Origin: Lentzea terrae
GTDB lineage: Bacteria > Actinomycetota > Actinomycetes > Mycobacteriales > Pseudonocardiaceae
Length of the DNA stretch: 64,000 bases
Assembly: GCF_003265345.1 (NCBI RefSeq)
Contig: NZ_QFWW01000020.1
Coordinates: forward strand, 373,566 to 437,565
Reading direction: 5' to 3'
Part shown: positions 1 through 7,357 of the stretch, in pieces
Position numbering within the stretch: position 1 is the first letter of the stretch
Layout: each line of letters begins with the position of its first letter
The notes under the pieces: generated by a model
The model's database searches: none
Told to the model about the DNA's origin: nothing
The model's input: only the letters and a program-made list of their open reading frames with translations
Made by a program: the position numbers and the translations under genes

Positions 1-105
1 ATGGGCACGGCATCGGCCGCAGGGGATGACAGTGGTCAGGGCACGCGGGTGACCGGCACGGACGGCACGCGAGTGACGTCGCAGGACTCAGGAACACTGA
101 CCTGA
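1..105 (+). CDS. possible 3' end of an ORF entering from the left edge
   Basis: The frame starting at base 1 stays open to a TGA at 103-105 and would encode 34 residues rich in Gly, Thr and Asp, with a short internal repeat (TRVTGTDG then TRVTS). If real it is the tail of a gene that begins outside the window and runs convergently into the YdcF-like gene. Nothing in the peptide is recognisable, and an open frame this short is easily accidental in GC-rich DNA. Confidence 0.2.
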   Translation: MGTASAAGDDSGQGTRVTGTDGTRVTSQDSGTLT

Positions 106-124
106 GAACCGGGGCGGGCGGCTC

Positions 125-1171
125 TCAGCTGATCTGGGTCAGCGCGAGACCGCCCGCCATCAGCAACGCACACGCCAGCCCGTGCACGACCGGGTTGCGC
201 ACCAGCAACGCCACGAACTCCCGCAGGAACGCGCTCGGCACGAAGTACCAGGCCGTCGGCGCGCCGATGACCTGCAGCCGCAGCCCCTGCTTGTGCGACA
301 ACACGGCCGTGCGGAACACGTGGTAGTTGTTCGTGACCGCGACGACCCGGCCGATGTGTCCGCGTTCGGCCAGCAACTTCTTGCTGTAGCGGAGGTTCTC
401 CTCCGTGGTGGTCGCCTGGTCCTCGAGCACGATGTCGTCCTCTGGCACCCCGCGTTCGACCAGGTACTGGCGCATCGCGAACGCCTCGGAGACCTCCTCG
501 TCCGCGCCCTGTCCGCCGGACACCACGATGATCGGTGTACGGCCGGCCTCCTGATCGCGCCGGTACAGCCGCAACGCGCGGTCGAGCCGGGACGCGAGCA
601 GCGGCGGCACCCGTGAGCCGATCAGGCCGGCGCCGAGCACCACGATGCCGTCGAACCCGCTGCGGCGGCCGGTGCGGCCGTAGATCACGGAGTAGAGCAG
701 CAGGCTCACGAACAGGAACGCGATGTACGCGGACACCAGGAACAACCCGATGGCGCTGCCGCGGATCCAGTCGTTGGCCTGGCCGATGCCCCAACCGAAG
801 TAGATCATCTCGCCGATCAGCGCGAGCCCGGCCAGCAACGACAGCAGGTTGCCCAGCGAACGGCCCTCGCGGCGGACCATGACCAGGCCGTTCGCCAGCA
901 ACGCCAGAGGCAGCAGCAGGAGGCCCAGCACGGCGAGCAGGAACGCGAGCAGCAGCGGCAGGCTGACCACCGGGTTGTCGCGCCCGGCCTCCGCCAGCAA
1001 CAACAACAGCATCACCAGCGAGATGCCGAGCCAGATCGCGTTGCTCAGCCTGCGCCGGTCGCGCACCATCCCGTACACGAAGATCGATGCGGGGACGATG
1101 AACAGCAGGCCGGCGAACACCGGCCAAGCGTAGTACCGATGATCAGTCAGTGCTCTCGGTTTCCGGTGCAA
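125..1171 (-). CDS. multi-pass membrane protein with C-terminal YdcF/SanA-like (DUF218) domain
   Basis: The protein (348 aa from the ATG at 1171) begins with about five hydrophobic segments between residues 15 and 165, followed by a DUF218 domain from about 174. Hallmarks are the start GIVVLGAG, the SGGQG turn, an acidic stretch with EAFAMRQYLVERGVP and the EDQATTTEENLRYS segment, then TNNYHVFR. YdcF/SanA-like proteins act at the membrane in envelope integrity or vancomycin tolerance, but their reaction is unknown. A last hydrophobic segment closes the protein. The ATG at 1171 overlaps the upstream 56-codon gene by 29 bases; a GTG at 1118-1120 inside the first membrane segment is a less likely alternative. 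Family assignment is secure, biological role is not. Confidence 0.8.
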   Translation of the reverse strand: MHRKPRALTDHRYYAWPVFAGLLFIVPASIFVYGMVRDRRRLSNAIWLGISLVMLLLLLAEAGRDNPVVSLPLLLAFLLAVLGLLLLPLALLANGLVMVRREGRSLGNLLSLLAGLALIGEMIYFGWGIGQANDWIRGSAIGLFLVSAYIAFLFVSLLLYSVIYGRTGRRSGFDGIVVLGAGLIGSRVPPLLASRLDRALRLYRRDQEAGRTPIIVVSGGQGADEEVSEAFAMRQYLVERGVPEDDIVLEDQATTTEENLRYSKKLLAERGHIGRVVAVTNNYHVFRTAVLSHKQGLRLQVIGAPTAWYFVPSAFLREFVALLVRNPVVHGLACALLMAGGLALTQIS

Positions 1172-1313
1172 CGGGCTTCGGCCGCGGCCTCAGCCGCACC
1201 GCGCCCGTCGTGAGGTCGAGCGGACCGGTCTCCTCGAAGTCCTCGCCGGTACCGGAGTCCCCCGCCTCGCTGCGGAGCTTGCGTCCCGGGAACAACTCAC
1301 CCAACTGCCCCAT
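1143..1313 (-). CDS. small DUF6191-like protein (56 aa)
   Basis: This 171-base frame encodes a 56-residue soluble peptide starting MGQLGELFPGRKLRSEAG and carrying GPLDLTTGAVRLRPRPK. That pattern, a short 'elF.PGrk' head and a 'GPiDLtsG.v.v' tail, is what I know from the actinobacterial DUF6191 family, whose function is unknown. It is too short for a normal ORF cutoff. Its 3' end overlaps the start of the YdcF-like gene and it follows another tiny gene by 16 bases, so the three may be one transcript. The family match is from memory of the pattern, not from a search. Confidence 0.6.
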   Translation of the reverse strand: MGQLGELFPGRKLRSEAGDSGTGEDFEETGPLDLTTGAVRLRPRPKPVAPETESTD

Positions 1314-1329
1314 GACCTCGACCCTACTC

Positions 1330-1482
1330 TCAGAACAGGGCGACGAGCAGCAGGATCACGGCGATCACGACCAGGATCGGGATCAGCGCCCCGCCAGGCG
1401 GCCTGCGGTAGTGGCTGCGGACCGTGGTGGTGCGGAACCAGCTGTACGGGGTGCTGCGGCGGTGCCGGCGTACCCAGGGCAT
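1330..1482 (-). CDS. small single-pass membrane protein (50 aa)
   Basis: A 153-base frame encodes 50 residues: a basic, Tyr/Arg-rich N-terminal half (MPWVRRHRRSTPYSWFRTT then VRSHYRRPPGG) followed by one hydrophobic helix of about 19 residues (ALIPILVVIAVILLLVALF) that ends at the stop. The composition is typical of small conserved actinobacterial membrane proteins of unknown function. Positive charges before the helix predict an inside N-terminus. It lies 13 bases after the phosphotransferase gene and before the DUF6191-like gene, all on the minus strand. Confidence 0.55.
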   Translation of the reverse strand: MPWVRRHRRSTPYSWFRTTTVRSHYRRPPGGALIPILVVIAVILLLVALF

Positions 1483-1495
1483 TCTCGACACTCCT

Positions 1496-2248
1496 TCAGA
1501 CGATGGGCTCCCTGGATACCCCGATTTTCAGCCGGTCACGCACGCCGGCCAGGCCCTCCGCCGTCACCTGCGGATCCCCGATGTCGTTGCCGTACAACAC
1601 TTCGTGCCACGGACCGAGCTGATGCCACCGCAACGCGCGCATCCGCAGGTCTTCCGTTGGGCCATATGCCGCAGCGAGCGCGTCCGCGAACTCGGGCGGA
1701 GTCGAGTGCAGCGCCCAGGCCAGGTCGAGCGCCGGGTCCCCGAGCTGGAGGTCACCGAAGTCGATCACGCCGGTCAGCACTCCGTCGGTGCCCAGGACGT
1801 GCTCGGGGCCGATGTCGCCGTGCACGAGCGTGTCCGCGGGCAGGTTCCGCAGTTCGGCCAGCAACGCCGCGCCTTCCGGTACGTGCGGCAGGACTTCGGC
1901 GCGGAACCGCTCGATCGGCAGTGGCGTCCGGCGGACACCGCGCAACGCTGCCTCTTCCGCCGCAACCGCGTGCAGCGCCAGCAGGAACTCGCCCAGCTGA
2001 CGGCCCTGGACCGCGTTCGGGGACGCCAGTTCCTCGCCGCGCACCAGTTCGTGCCGGACGACCAGCGGGTCCGCGGAGACGATGACGGGCACCGGGACCG
2101 GCAGGGGCAGCAACGGCGCGAGCCACGGCATCACCACGGTCTCGCGCACCAGTTGCGGGCCGATCTCCGGACGGCGCGGCCGCCGGTCCACCCACCGGCC
2201 GTCGATCAGATCGGCCCTGCTGTCCCAGCCTTCGCCCAGGTAGGTCAC
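1496..2248 (-). CDS. aminoglycoside phosphotransferase (APH) family protein
   Basis: The 250-aa protein has the kinase-like catalytic core of APH/choline-kinase proteins: LVHGDIGPEHVL (catalytic loop, Asp in HGD) near residue 143 and GVIDFGDLQLGDPALDLAW (metal-binding Asp) near 160. The N-terminal lobe is short compared with characterised aminoglycoside kinases of about 265-300 aa. Such proteins phosphorylate small molecules with ATP; the substrate cannot be told, and resistance should not be assumed. It is divergent from the IclR gene and heads a probable minus-strand unit with the two tiny genes and the YdcF-like gene. Confidence 0.75.
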   Translation of the reverse strand: MTYLGEGWDSRADLIDGRWVDRRPRRPEIGPQLVRETVVMPWLAPLLPLPVPVPVIVSADPLVVRHELVRGEELASPNAVQGRQLGEFLLALHAVAAEEAALRGVRRTPLPIERFRAEVLPHVPEGAALLAELRNLPADTLVHGDIGPEHVLGTDGVLTGVIDFGDLQLGDPALDLAWALHSTPPEFADALAAAYGPTEDLRMRALRWHQLGPWHEVLYGNDIGDPQVTAEGLAGVRDRLKIGVSREPIV

Positions 2249-2298
2249 GCGTCCAGTGTGGCCAATCGGGCCGACAGGGCTGAACCGACTTTCGCGTG

Positions 2299-2308
2299 CA
2301 GAATTCTG
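2299..2308. promoter_or_regulatory. 10-bp palindrome at the IclR start
   Basis: CAGAATTCTG is a perfect palindrome ending two bases before the ATG at 2311. It may be an autoregulatory site for the IclR protein or chance; it shares GAA/TTC halves with the palindrome before the dehydrogenase gene. Confidence 0.3.
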
Positions 2309-2310
2309 GG

Positions 2311-3072
2311 ATGACCGCCACCGTGTCCTCGAAGCTGCTGTCGCTGCTCGGCACGTTCGACGCCCGTCACCGCCGGCAGACGCTCAGCGGCATCGCCCGG
2401 CGCAGCGGCCTGCCGATCAGCACGACGCACCGCCTGCTGGCCGAGCTGGAGGCGTGGGGCGCGGTGCGGCGCCTGGAGTCCGGCGAGTACGTGATCGGCC
2501 GCCGGATCTGGCGGCTCGGGCTGCTGGCGGCCGGCGAGGTCGACCTCAGCCGGGTCGCGGAGCCGTTCCTGCACGACCTCCACGCGGCGACCAGGGCGGT
2601 GGTGCACCTGGCCGTGCGCGAAGGGACCGAGGTGCTGTACCTCGACCGGGTGTCGGGCCACGCGTCCGTGCCGATCGTCAGCTCGACGGGCAGCAGGTTG
2701 CCGTTGCACTCGACCGGCGTGGGCAAGGTGTTGCTCGCTTTCGCGCCCCCTGAGGTGCAGGAAGAGGTGCTGGAGCACCACCTGACGCGGCTGACGGCGT
2801 ACACGGTGACCGAGCCGGGACGCATGCGCGCACAGCTGCACCGGATCCGGCGCGACGGTTACGCGCAGACGTTCGAGGAGATGACGCTCGGGGCGTGCAG
2901 CGTGGCGGTGCCGGTCGAGGTGGACGGGCACGTCGTGGCGGCGCTCGGGATCGTGGTGCCGGACCTGCGCAACGTCCGGGCCCGGCTGGTGGCGGCGTTG
3001 CAGGTCGCGGCGAAGGGCATCGGGCGGACACTGCATCCGGGTTTCCACCCACCGGAAGAAGGTATTGGATGA
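2311..3072 (+). CDS. IclR family transcriptional regulator
   Basis: The 253-aa product has an N-terminal winged helix-turn-helix (about residues 4-65; TLSGIARRSGLPISTTHRLL is the recognition region) and a C-terminal IclR effector domain (LPLHSTGVGKVLLAFAPPE near 135, YAQTFEEMTLGACSVAVPV near 190, then ALGIVVP). IclR proteins bind small aromatic or carboxylic acids. The gene ends 30 bases before an aldehyde dehydrogenase on the same strand, which is the obvious target. The ATG at 2311 is preferred; a GTG at 2296 would add five residues. The family is clear; the effector is unknown. Confidence 0.85.
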   Translation: MTATVSSKLLSLLGTFDARHRRQTLSGIARRSGLPISTTHRLLAELEAWGAVRRLESGEYVIGRRIWRLGLLAAGEVDLSRVAEPFLHDLHAATRAVVHLAVREGTEVLYLDRVSGHASVPIVSSTGSRLPLHSTGVGKVLLAFAPPEVQEEVLEHHLTRLTAYTVTEPGRMRAQLHRIRRDGYAQTFEEMTLGACSVAVPVEVDGHVVAALGIVVPDLRNVRARLVAALQVAAKGIGRTLHPGFHPPEEGIG

Positions 3073-3086
3073 CGTACCTCACAAGC

Positions 3087-3102
3087 GGTTGAATCTTCAA
3101 CC
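3087..3102. promoter_or_regulatory. 16-bp palindromic operator abutting the aldehyde dehydrogenase start
   Basis: GGTTGAATCTTCAACC has perfect 7-base arms around TC and ends directly before the GTG at 3103. A possible promoter is TTGGAT (3065-3070), 18 bases, TTGAAT (3089-3094), whose -10 lies inside the palindrome and would give a leaderless GTG mRNA. The neighbouring IclR protein is the natural candidate to bind here. Confidence 0.5.
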
Positions 3103-4548
3103 GTGGCAAGCGAAAAGCGTGAGCTCATCATCGGCGGCGAAAGCGTTCCCGCGTTGGACGGCCGCACCACTGACGACCTCAACCCCTACACGGGTGAGGT
3201 GTACGCCGTCGTCGCAGCGGCCGGGACCGCCGACGTCGCGCGTGCCGTCGACGCCGCGGAGGAGGCGTTCGCGGAGTGGTCCGCGACGCCGCCGTCCGCC
3301 CGGCGGCGAATTCTGCTGAAAGCCGCCGACATCCTGGAATCCCGCACGCCGGAGGCCATCGCGCTGATGGCCCAGGAGGTCGGTGGCGTCGCCGGGTGGG
3401 CCGGTTTCAACGTGATGCTGGCGGCCGGCATGCTGCGCGAGGCAGCCGCGGCGGTCACCCAGCCCGTCGGCGAGGTGCTGACGACGGAGAAGCCGGGGCA
3501 GCTGTCGCTCGCGGTGCGGGAACCGCTCGGCGTGGTCGCGGCGTTCTCGCCGTGGAACGCGCCGATCATCCTGAGCACGCGCGCCGTCGCCGCGCCGCTC
3601 GCCGCCGGCAACACCGTGGTGATGAAGCCCAGCGAGGACGCGCCGATCGCGGCCGGGCTGTTCATCGCCGACGTGCTGCACGAGGCCGGGTTGCCGGCGG
3701 GCGTGCTCAACGTCGTGACGAACGCACCGTCCGACGCCGCCGAGATCGCGGAGGCGCTGATCGCCGACCCGCGGGTGCGGGCGGTGAACTTCACCGGGTC
3801 GACCGGGGTCGGGCGGATCGTCGGAACCCTTGCCGCGCAACACCTCAAGCCCGCGGTGCTGGAGCTCGGTGGCAAGAACTCGTTGCTGGTGCTCGACGAC
3901 GCGGACCTCGACCACGCGGTCGAGGCGGCGACGTTCAGCGCCTTCTTCAACGCCGGCCAGATCTGCATGTCGGCCGACCGGATCCTGGTGCACCACTCGG
4001 TGGCTGAGGAGTTCACCACGAAGTTCGCCGCCAAGGTCGCCTCGCTCCCCCACGGCGACCCGGCCGACCCCGGCACGGTGATCGGCCCCGTCATCACGCC
4101 GCGCTCCGCCGACCGCGTGGCCGCGCTGGTCGCCGAGGCGGTCGACGCCGGCGCTCGCTTGCGGACCGGCGGTGACGGCGTCCCGTTCGTGCTGGACGGT
4201 GTGACCCCGCAGATGCGCATCTTCACCGAGGAGATCTTCGGCCCGGCCGTCGTCGTGACCACCGTCGCGGACGACGACGAGGCCGTCGCCATCGCCAACA
4301 ACACCGAGCACGGCCTGACCGCAGGCATCCTCACCGAGGACTCTCGGCGTGGCCTCGCCCTGGCTCGGCGGATCCGCACAGGCATCGTGCACGTCGGCAA
4401 CCAGACCGTGGACGACGCGCCGCAGGTGCCGTTCGGCGGGGTCAAGGCCAGCGGGTACGGCAGGTTCGGCGGCCGGTGGGGCATCGAGTCCTTCTCCAGC
4501 ACCCGGTGGGTCACCATCGCCGGCGGCCACGGCCACTTCCCCATCTGA
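3103..4548 (+). CDS. NAD(P)-dependent aldehyde dehydrogenase
   Basis: The 481-aa protein is full length for the ALDH superfamily. It shows the SPWNAPIILSTRAVAAPL substrate/cofactor segment, the NAD motif FTGSTGVGR near residue 230, the general base Glu in LELGGKN (E254), the catalytic Cys in NAGQICMS (C288) and EEIFGPAVVV near 378. It oxidises an aldehyde to the acid in the cytoplasm. The overall look is closest in my judgement to benzaldehyde, vanillin or salicylaldehyde dehydrogenases, and an IclR regulator next door agrees with aromatic metabolism, but this is inference. The start is GTG; no Shine-Dalgarno sequence precedes it and a palindrome occupies that position. Confidence 0.85.
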   Translation: MASEKRELIIGGESVPALDGRTTDDLNPYTGEVYAVVAAAGTADVARAVDAAEEAFAEWSATPPSARRRILLKAADILESRTPEAIALMAQEVGGVAGWAGFNVMLAAGMLREAAAAVTQPVGEVLTTEKPGQLSLAVREPLGVVAAFSPWNAPIILSTRAVAAPLAAGNTVVMKPSEDAPIAAGLFIADVLHEAGLPAGVLNVVTNAPSDAAEIAEALIADPRVRAVNFTGSTGVGRIVGTLAAQHLKPAVLELGGKNSLLVLDDADLDHAVEAATFSAFFNAGQICMSADRILVHHSVAEEFTTKFAAKVASLPHGDPADPGTVIGPVITPRSADRVAALVAEAVDAGARLRTGGDGVPFVLDGVTPQMRIFTEEIFGPAVVVTTVADDDEAVAIANNTEHGLTAGILTEDSRRGLALARRIRTGIVHVGNQTVDDAPQVPFGGVKASGYGRFGGRWGIESFSSTRWVTIAGGHGHFPI

Positions 4549-4561
4549 CGAGGGGACCCGT

Positions 4562-5197
4562 TCAGCTCGTCAGTCCCGCTTCGTGCGCCACGATCGCCGC
4601 CTGCACTCGGTTCTCCGCCCCGAGCCGGGTCAGGATGGCGCTCACGTGCCCCTTCACCGTGCCCTCGACCAGCTCCAGCCGCCGCGCGATCTGCGCGTTC
4701 GACAGCCCCTCCCCGAGCAACGCCAGCACGTCCCGTTCCCGCGCGGTCAGCGACTCCACGCGGGACCGGGCCTCGCTGACCCGACCGCCGCGGAACCGGG
4801 TGATCATCCGGGCGGCCACCTTGGGCGCCAGGTAGGCGCCACCGGACGCCAGCGCGTGCACGCCCGCGATCAGCTCGCGCGGATCGCCCGACTTCAGCAG
4901 GAAGCCGCGCGCGCCGCCGTCCAGGGCCTGTTCGAGGTAGCCGTCGTCGTTGAACGTCGTCAGCATCGCCACGCCGAACCCCAGGCGCGCCAGCTCACGT
5001 GCCGCTGCCAGCCCGTCGGTCCTCGGCATCCGAACATCGAGCAGCACCACGTCGGGACGGTGCTTCAAAGCCAGGTCGATGGCCTCACGGCCGTCCGCCG
5101 CCTCGCCCACCACCTCGATCATCGGGTCCGAACCGAGGATGGCGCGCACGCCCGCACGCACCATCGCCTCGTCGTCGGCGAGCAGAACGCGAATCAC
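4562..5197 (-). CDS. NarL/FixJ-type response regulator
   Basis: The 211-aa protein has a receiver domain (acidic pocket DDE near residue 8, phosphoacceptor Asp in PDVVLLDVRMPRTDG near 54, Lys in FLLKSGD near 104) and a C-terminal LuxR-type helix-turn-helix (LTARERDVLALLGEGLSNAQ onward). It is the DNA-binding partner of the histidine kinase whose stop codon overlaps its GTG start as GTGA (5194-5197). The unit is serine hydrolase, kinase, regulator, each coupled by a 4-base overlap. Convergent with the aldehyde dehydrogenase gene, 13 bases apart. Confidence 0.9.
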   Translation of the reverse strand: MIRVLLADDEAMVRAGVRAILGSDPMIEVVGEAADGREAIDLALKHRPDVVLLDVRMPRTDGLAAARELARLGFGVAMLTTFNDDGYLEQALDGGARGFLLKSGDPRELIAGVHALASGGAYLAPKVAARMITRFRGGRVSEARSRVESLTARERDVLALLGEGLSNAQIARRLELVEGTVKGHVSAILTRLGAENRVQAAIVAHEAGLTS

Positions 5198-6057
5198 GAA
5201 TCCCCCGCGTGCGGAAGCGTTGCCACCAGCTCAAATCTGCCGTCGTCCCGGCTGGTCCGGAGCGTACCTCCCGCGAGCCGCACCCGTTCGCGCAACGCGA
5301 TCAAGCCCAACCGGCTGCCCGCACCGCGGCGCAGGCCGAGGTCGTTGCTCGCCTCCACGACCGTGGTGGCATCGGCCGTGGTCACGCGAAGCACCACCAC
5401 GGACTTCGGTGCGTGCTTGGCGGCGTTCGTCAACGCCTCCTGCACCACTCGATGCACCGCGGACTCCACTGTGGACGGGAACCCTCCCTCCACAGTGAAC
5501 TCGACCTGCAATCCGGAAGCCACCGCGCGGTCGACCAGATCCCGTAGCTCCACGACCGCGGGCGGATCGCCGTCACGCAGCAGGAACACCAGGTCTGCCA
5601 ACCGTTCCGTGGCAGCGGAGGCGGCCACCCGGAGCTGAGCGGCCGCTGCCTGGTGCTCCGCGGGCAGGTTCATCTCCATGGCACCCGCCTGCAACGCGAT
5701 CAGGCTCAGCTCGTGGCCCAGCGTGTCGTGCACCTCGTGCGCGATCCGCGTGCGTTCGCGCAGGTGAGCGGCCTCCACGCCGGCTGCGGCCAGTGCGGCC
5801 TGCTGGTGGCCCACACGCCCGAGGAACCACGGCAGTGCGACCGCGAGCCCCACCAGGAAGAGGCCCATGAGCCCGCCGAGAACACCGGCCGCGAACACCG
5901 AAGCGGGCCACCAGGACGCGGTCCGACGTCCGAGCAGGAACGAGATCACGAACAGCGGGACCCACACCACGACCGTCCACGGCGGAACGTTCGCCTGCAT
6001 GAAGAACGACACGGCAACCGCTGCGGCGACGCACGCCGCGAGAGCCACGATCTTCAT
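5194..6057 (-). CDS. sensor histidine kinase (HisKA_3 type)
   Basis: From the ATG at 6057 the protein has 287 aa. Two to four hydrophobic segments fill the first 75 residues, without an extracytoplasmic domain of any size. The dimerisation/phosphoacceptor motif is RTRIAHEVHDTLGHELSLIA and the ATPase domain has the N box EALTNAAKHAPK. The reading frame is open further upstream, but that part is a shadow of the hydrolase gene; the ATG chosen overlaps the hydrolase stop as ATGA, the usual coupling signal. A kinase lacking a sensor domain suggests sensing within the membrane or through the co-transcribed hydrolase. Confidence 0.85.
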   Translation of the reverse strand: MKIVALAACVAAAVAVSFFMQANVPPWTVVVWVPLFVISFLLGRRTASWWPASVFAAGVLGGLMGLFLVGLAVALPWFLGRVGHQQAALAAAGVEAAHLRERTRIAHEVHDTLGHELSLIALQAGAMEMNLPAEHQAAAAQLRVAASAATERLADLVFLLRDGDPPAVVELRDLVDRAVASGLQVEFTVEGGFPSTVESAVHRVVQEALTNAAKHAPKSVVVLRVTTADATTVVEASNDLGLRRGAGSRLGLIALRERVRLAGGTLRTSRDDGRFELVATLPHAGDS

Positions 6058-7265
6058 CGACGCCACCTCACGACCGCCACGCTGACGTTCAGCACACTGG
6101 ACACGCCCAACCACACCACAAGCGGCAGCGAATAGTGCATCAGTTGGTAGAACGTCATGTCCCTCCCGCCGCCGTACAACGCCCCCAGCAACGTCGGCGC
6201 CGCGACCAGCACACCCAGCGGCACGAACCTGAGCGTCTGCCACGCCTTGTGAAAACGTCGCGGCCGCCGCAAAGCACGAACACCGAGCGCCACGGACAAC
6301 AGGGTCAACGCGGCCAGCACGAGATCGATGATCAGCCGGTACGAGCCGACCTCCGGCGGCGTCCTGCCGTCCAGGACGTCCGCGATCCCGTTCTCCAACG
6401 CGTAGGTGCCCTCGTTGCCGAGCGAGATCCCGCTGTTGGACATCACCGCGATCCCGTGGCCGGACGACGTCAGCAGCTGGCCGGCCGTGCCGGTGAACCA
6501 GATCCCGCCGTGCCTCAGCTGGCCCTTCGAGTCGGCCTTCCAGCCCATGCCGTCCTGCGGCGCCAGCTTCGGTTGCGCCGCCAGCCACTTCGCCATGTCC
6601 GCGGCCGTGCTGATGATCCCGTCCGACCCGGTCAGGAACCGGTGCGGCTCGGTCAGCGAGACCGAGAAGCCGTAGGCGTACCCGTAACCGCGCCGGAAGT
6701 CCGGCGGCAGATCGCGTGGCGCCACGTCGATCGCCACGGTGTCGCGCATGCCGAGTGGCTCGAACACGTGCTTCTTCAAATACGCGTTGAAGTCCTCACC
6801 GGACGCCAGCTCCACCAGCCGCGCGGCCAGGTGGTAGTTCGTGTTGGTGTACCGGAACTGGCCGTCGGGGACCGCCTCGCGCAAAACCTCCCGAGCCCGT
6901 TCGGCAGCCTCCGCAGCGGTGTTCGGTTGCGGCAGGCTCTTCTCCGGCAACGTCCGATCGCTGATGCCGGACGTGTGGTTCAACAGCTGACGTGGCGTGA
7001 CACGAGAGTCGAAAACAGGTGCGTCCAGGTCGAGCTTGCCGGCGTCGGCGAGCTGACGGACGGCGAGCGCGGTGAACGACTTGCTGACCGACGCGATCGC
7101 CATCTTCGAGTTCTCGGTGATCGGCGCGCCCGTCGAGTCGTGGCCGTAGCCCTGGACCGCGATCACCTGGTCCCCCTTGGTGATCGCGACCGCGACGCCA
7201 GGATGCGAGGACTCGCCCATAAACGTGGAAACGAACAGCGTGAGCGCTGCACCCCAGATGTTCAT
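6054..7265 (-). CDS. beta-lactamase-family (class C/PBP-like) serine hydrolase with C-terminal membrane helices
   Basis: The 403-aa protein starts with a signal-like segment, followed by a class C beta-lactamase/DD-peptidase fold: nucleophile SVSK at 59-62, RYTNTNYHLAARLVE (Tyr motif) near 144 and an HGG triad in QLRHGGIWFTGT near 255. About three hydrophobic helices occupy residues 307-400. The predicted topology puts the hydrolase domain outside and anchors it at its C-terminus. These enzymes hydrolyse esters, D-amino acid peptides or beta-lactams. Coupling to a two-component pair suggests that it feeds the sensor a cell-wall or ester signal, which is an inference from gene order. Confidence 0.8.
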   Translation of the reverse strand: MNIWGAALTLFVSTFMGESSHPGVAVAITKGDQVIAVQGYGHDSTGAPITENSKMAIASVSKSFTALAVRQLADAGKLDLDAPVFDSRVTPRQLLNHTSGISDRTLPEKSLPQPNTAAEAAERAREVLREAVPDGQFRYTNTNYHLAARLVELASGEDFNAYLKKHVFEPLGMRDTVAIDVAPRDLPPDFRRGYGYAYGFSVSLTEPHRFLTGSDGIISTAADMAKWLAAQPKLAPQDGMGWKADSKGQLRHGGIWFTGTAGQLLTSSGHGIAVMSNSGISLGNEGTYALENGIADVLDGRTPPEVGSYRLIIDLVLAALTLLSVALGVRALRRPRRFHKAWQTLRFVPLGVLVAAPTLLGALYGGGRDMTFYQLMHYSLPLVVWLGVSSVLNVSVAVVRWRR

Positions 7266-7314
7266 GGGACAGAAGGTATGGAGCGCGAGCAGAACAAACC
7301 CGACCCGAAAGACA

Positions 7315-7348
7315 GAGCGGACCCCCGACGAAAGTCAGGGGTCCGCTC
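7315..7348 (-). terminator. strong hairpin downstream of the tetR-MFS operon
   Basis: A 15-bp stem (7315-7329 with 7334-7348, one mismatch) closes a 4-base loop, GAAA on the plus strand. It lies nine bases after the MFS stop, and the minus strand reads TCTGTCTTTC just beyond it. This fits an intrinsic terminator for the efflux operon and shields the divergently placed hydrolase promoter region. Confidence 0.75.
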
Positions 7349-7357
7349 CACCACACC

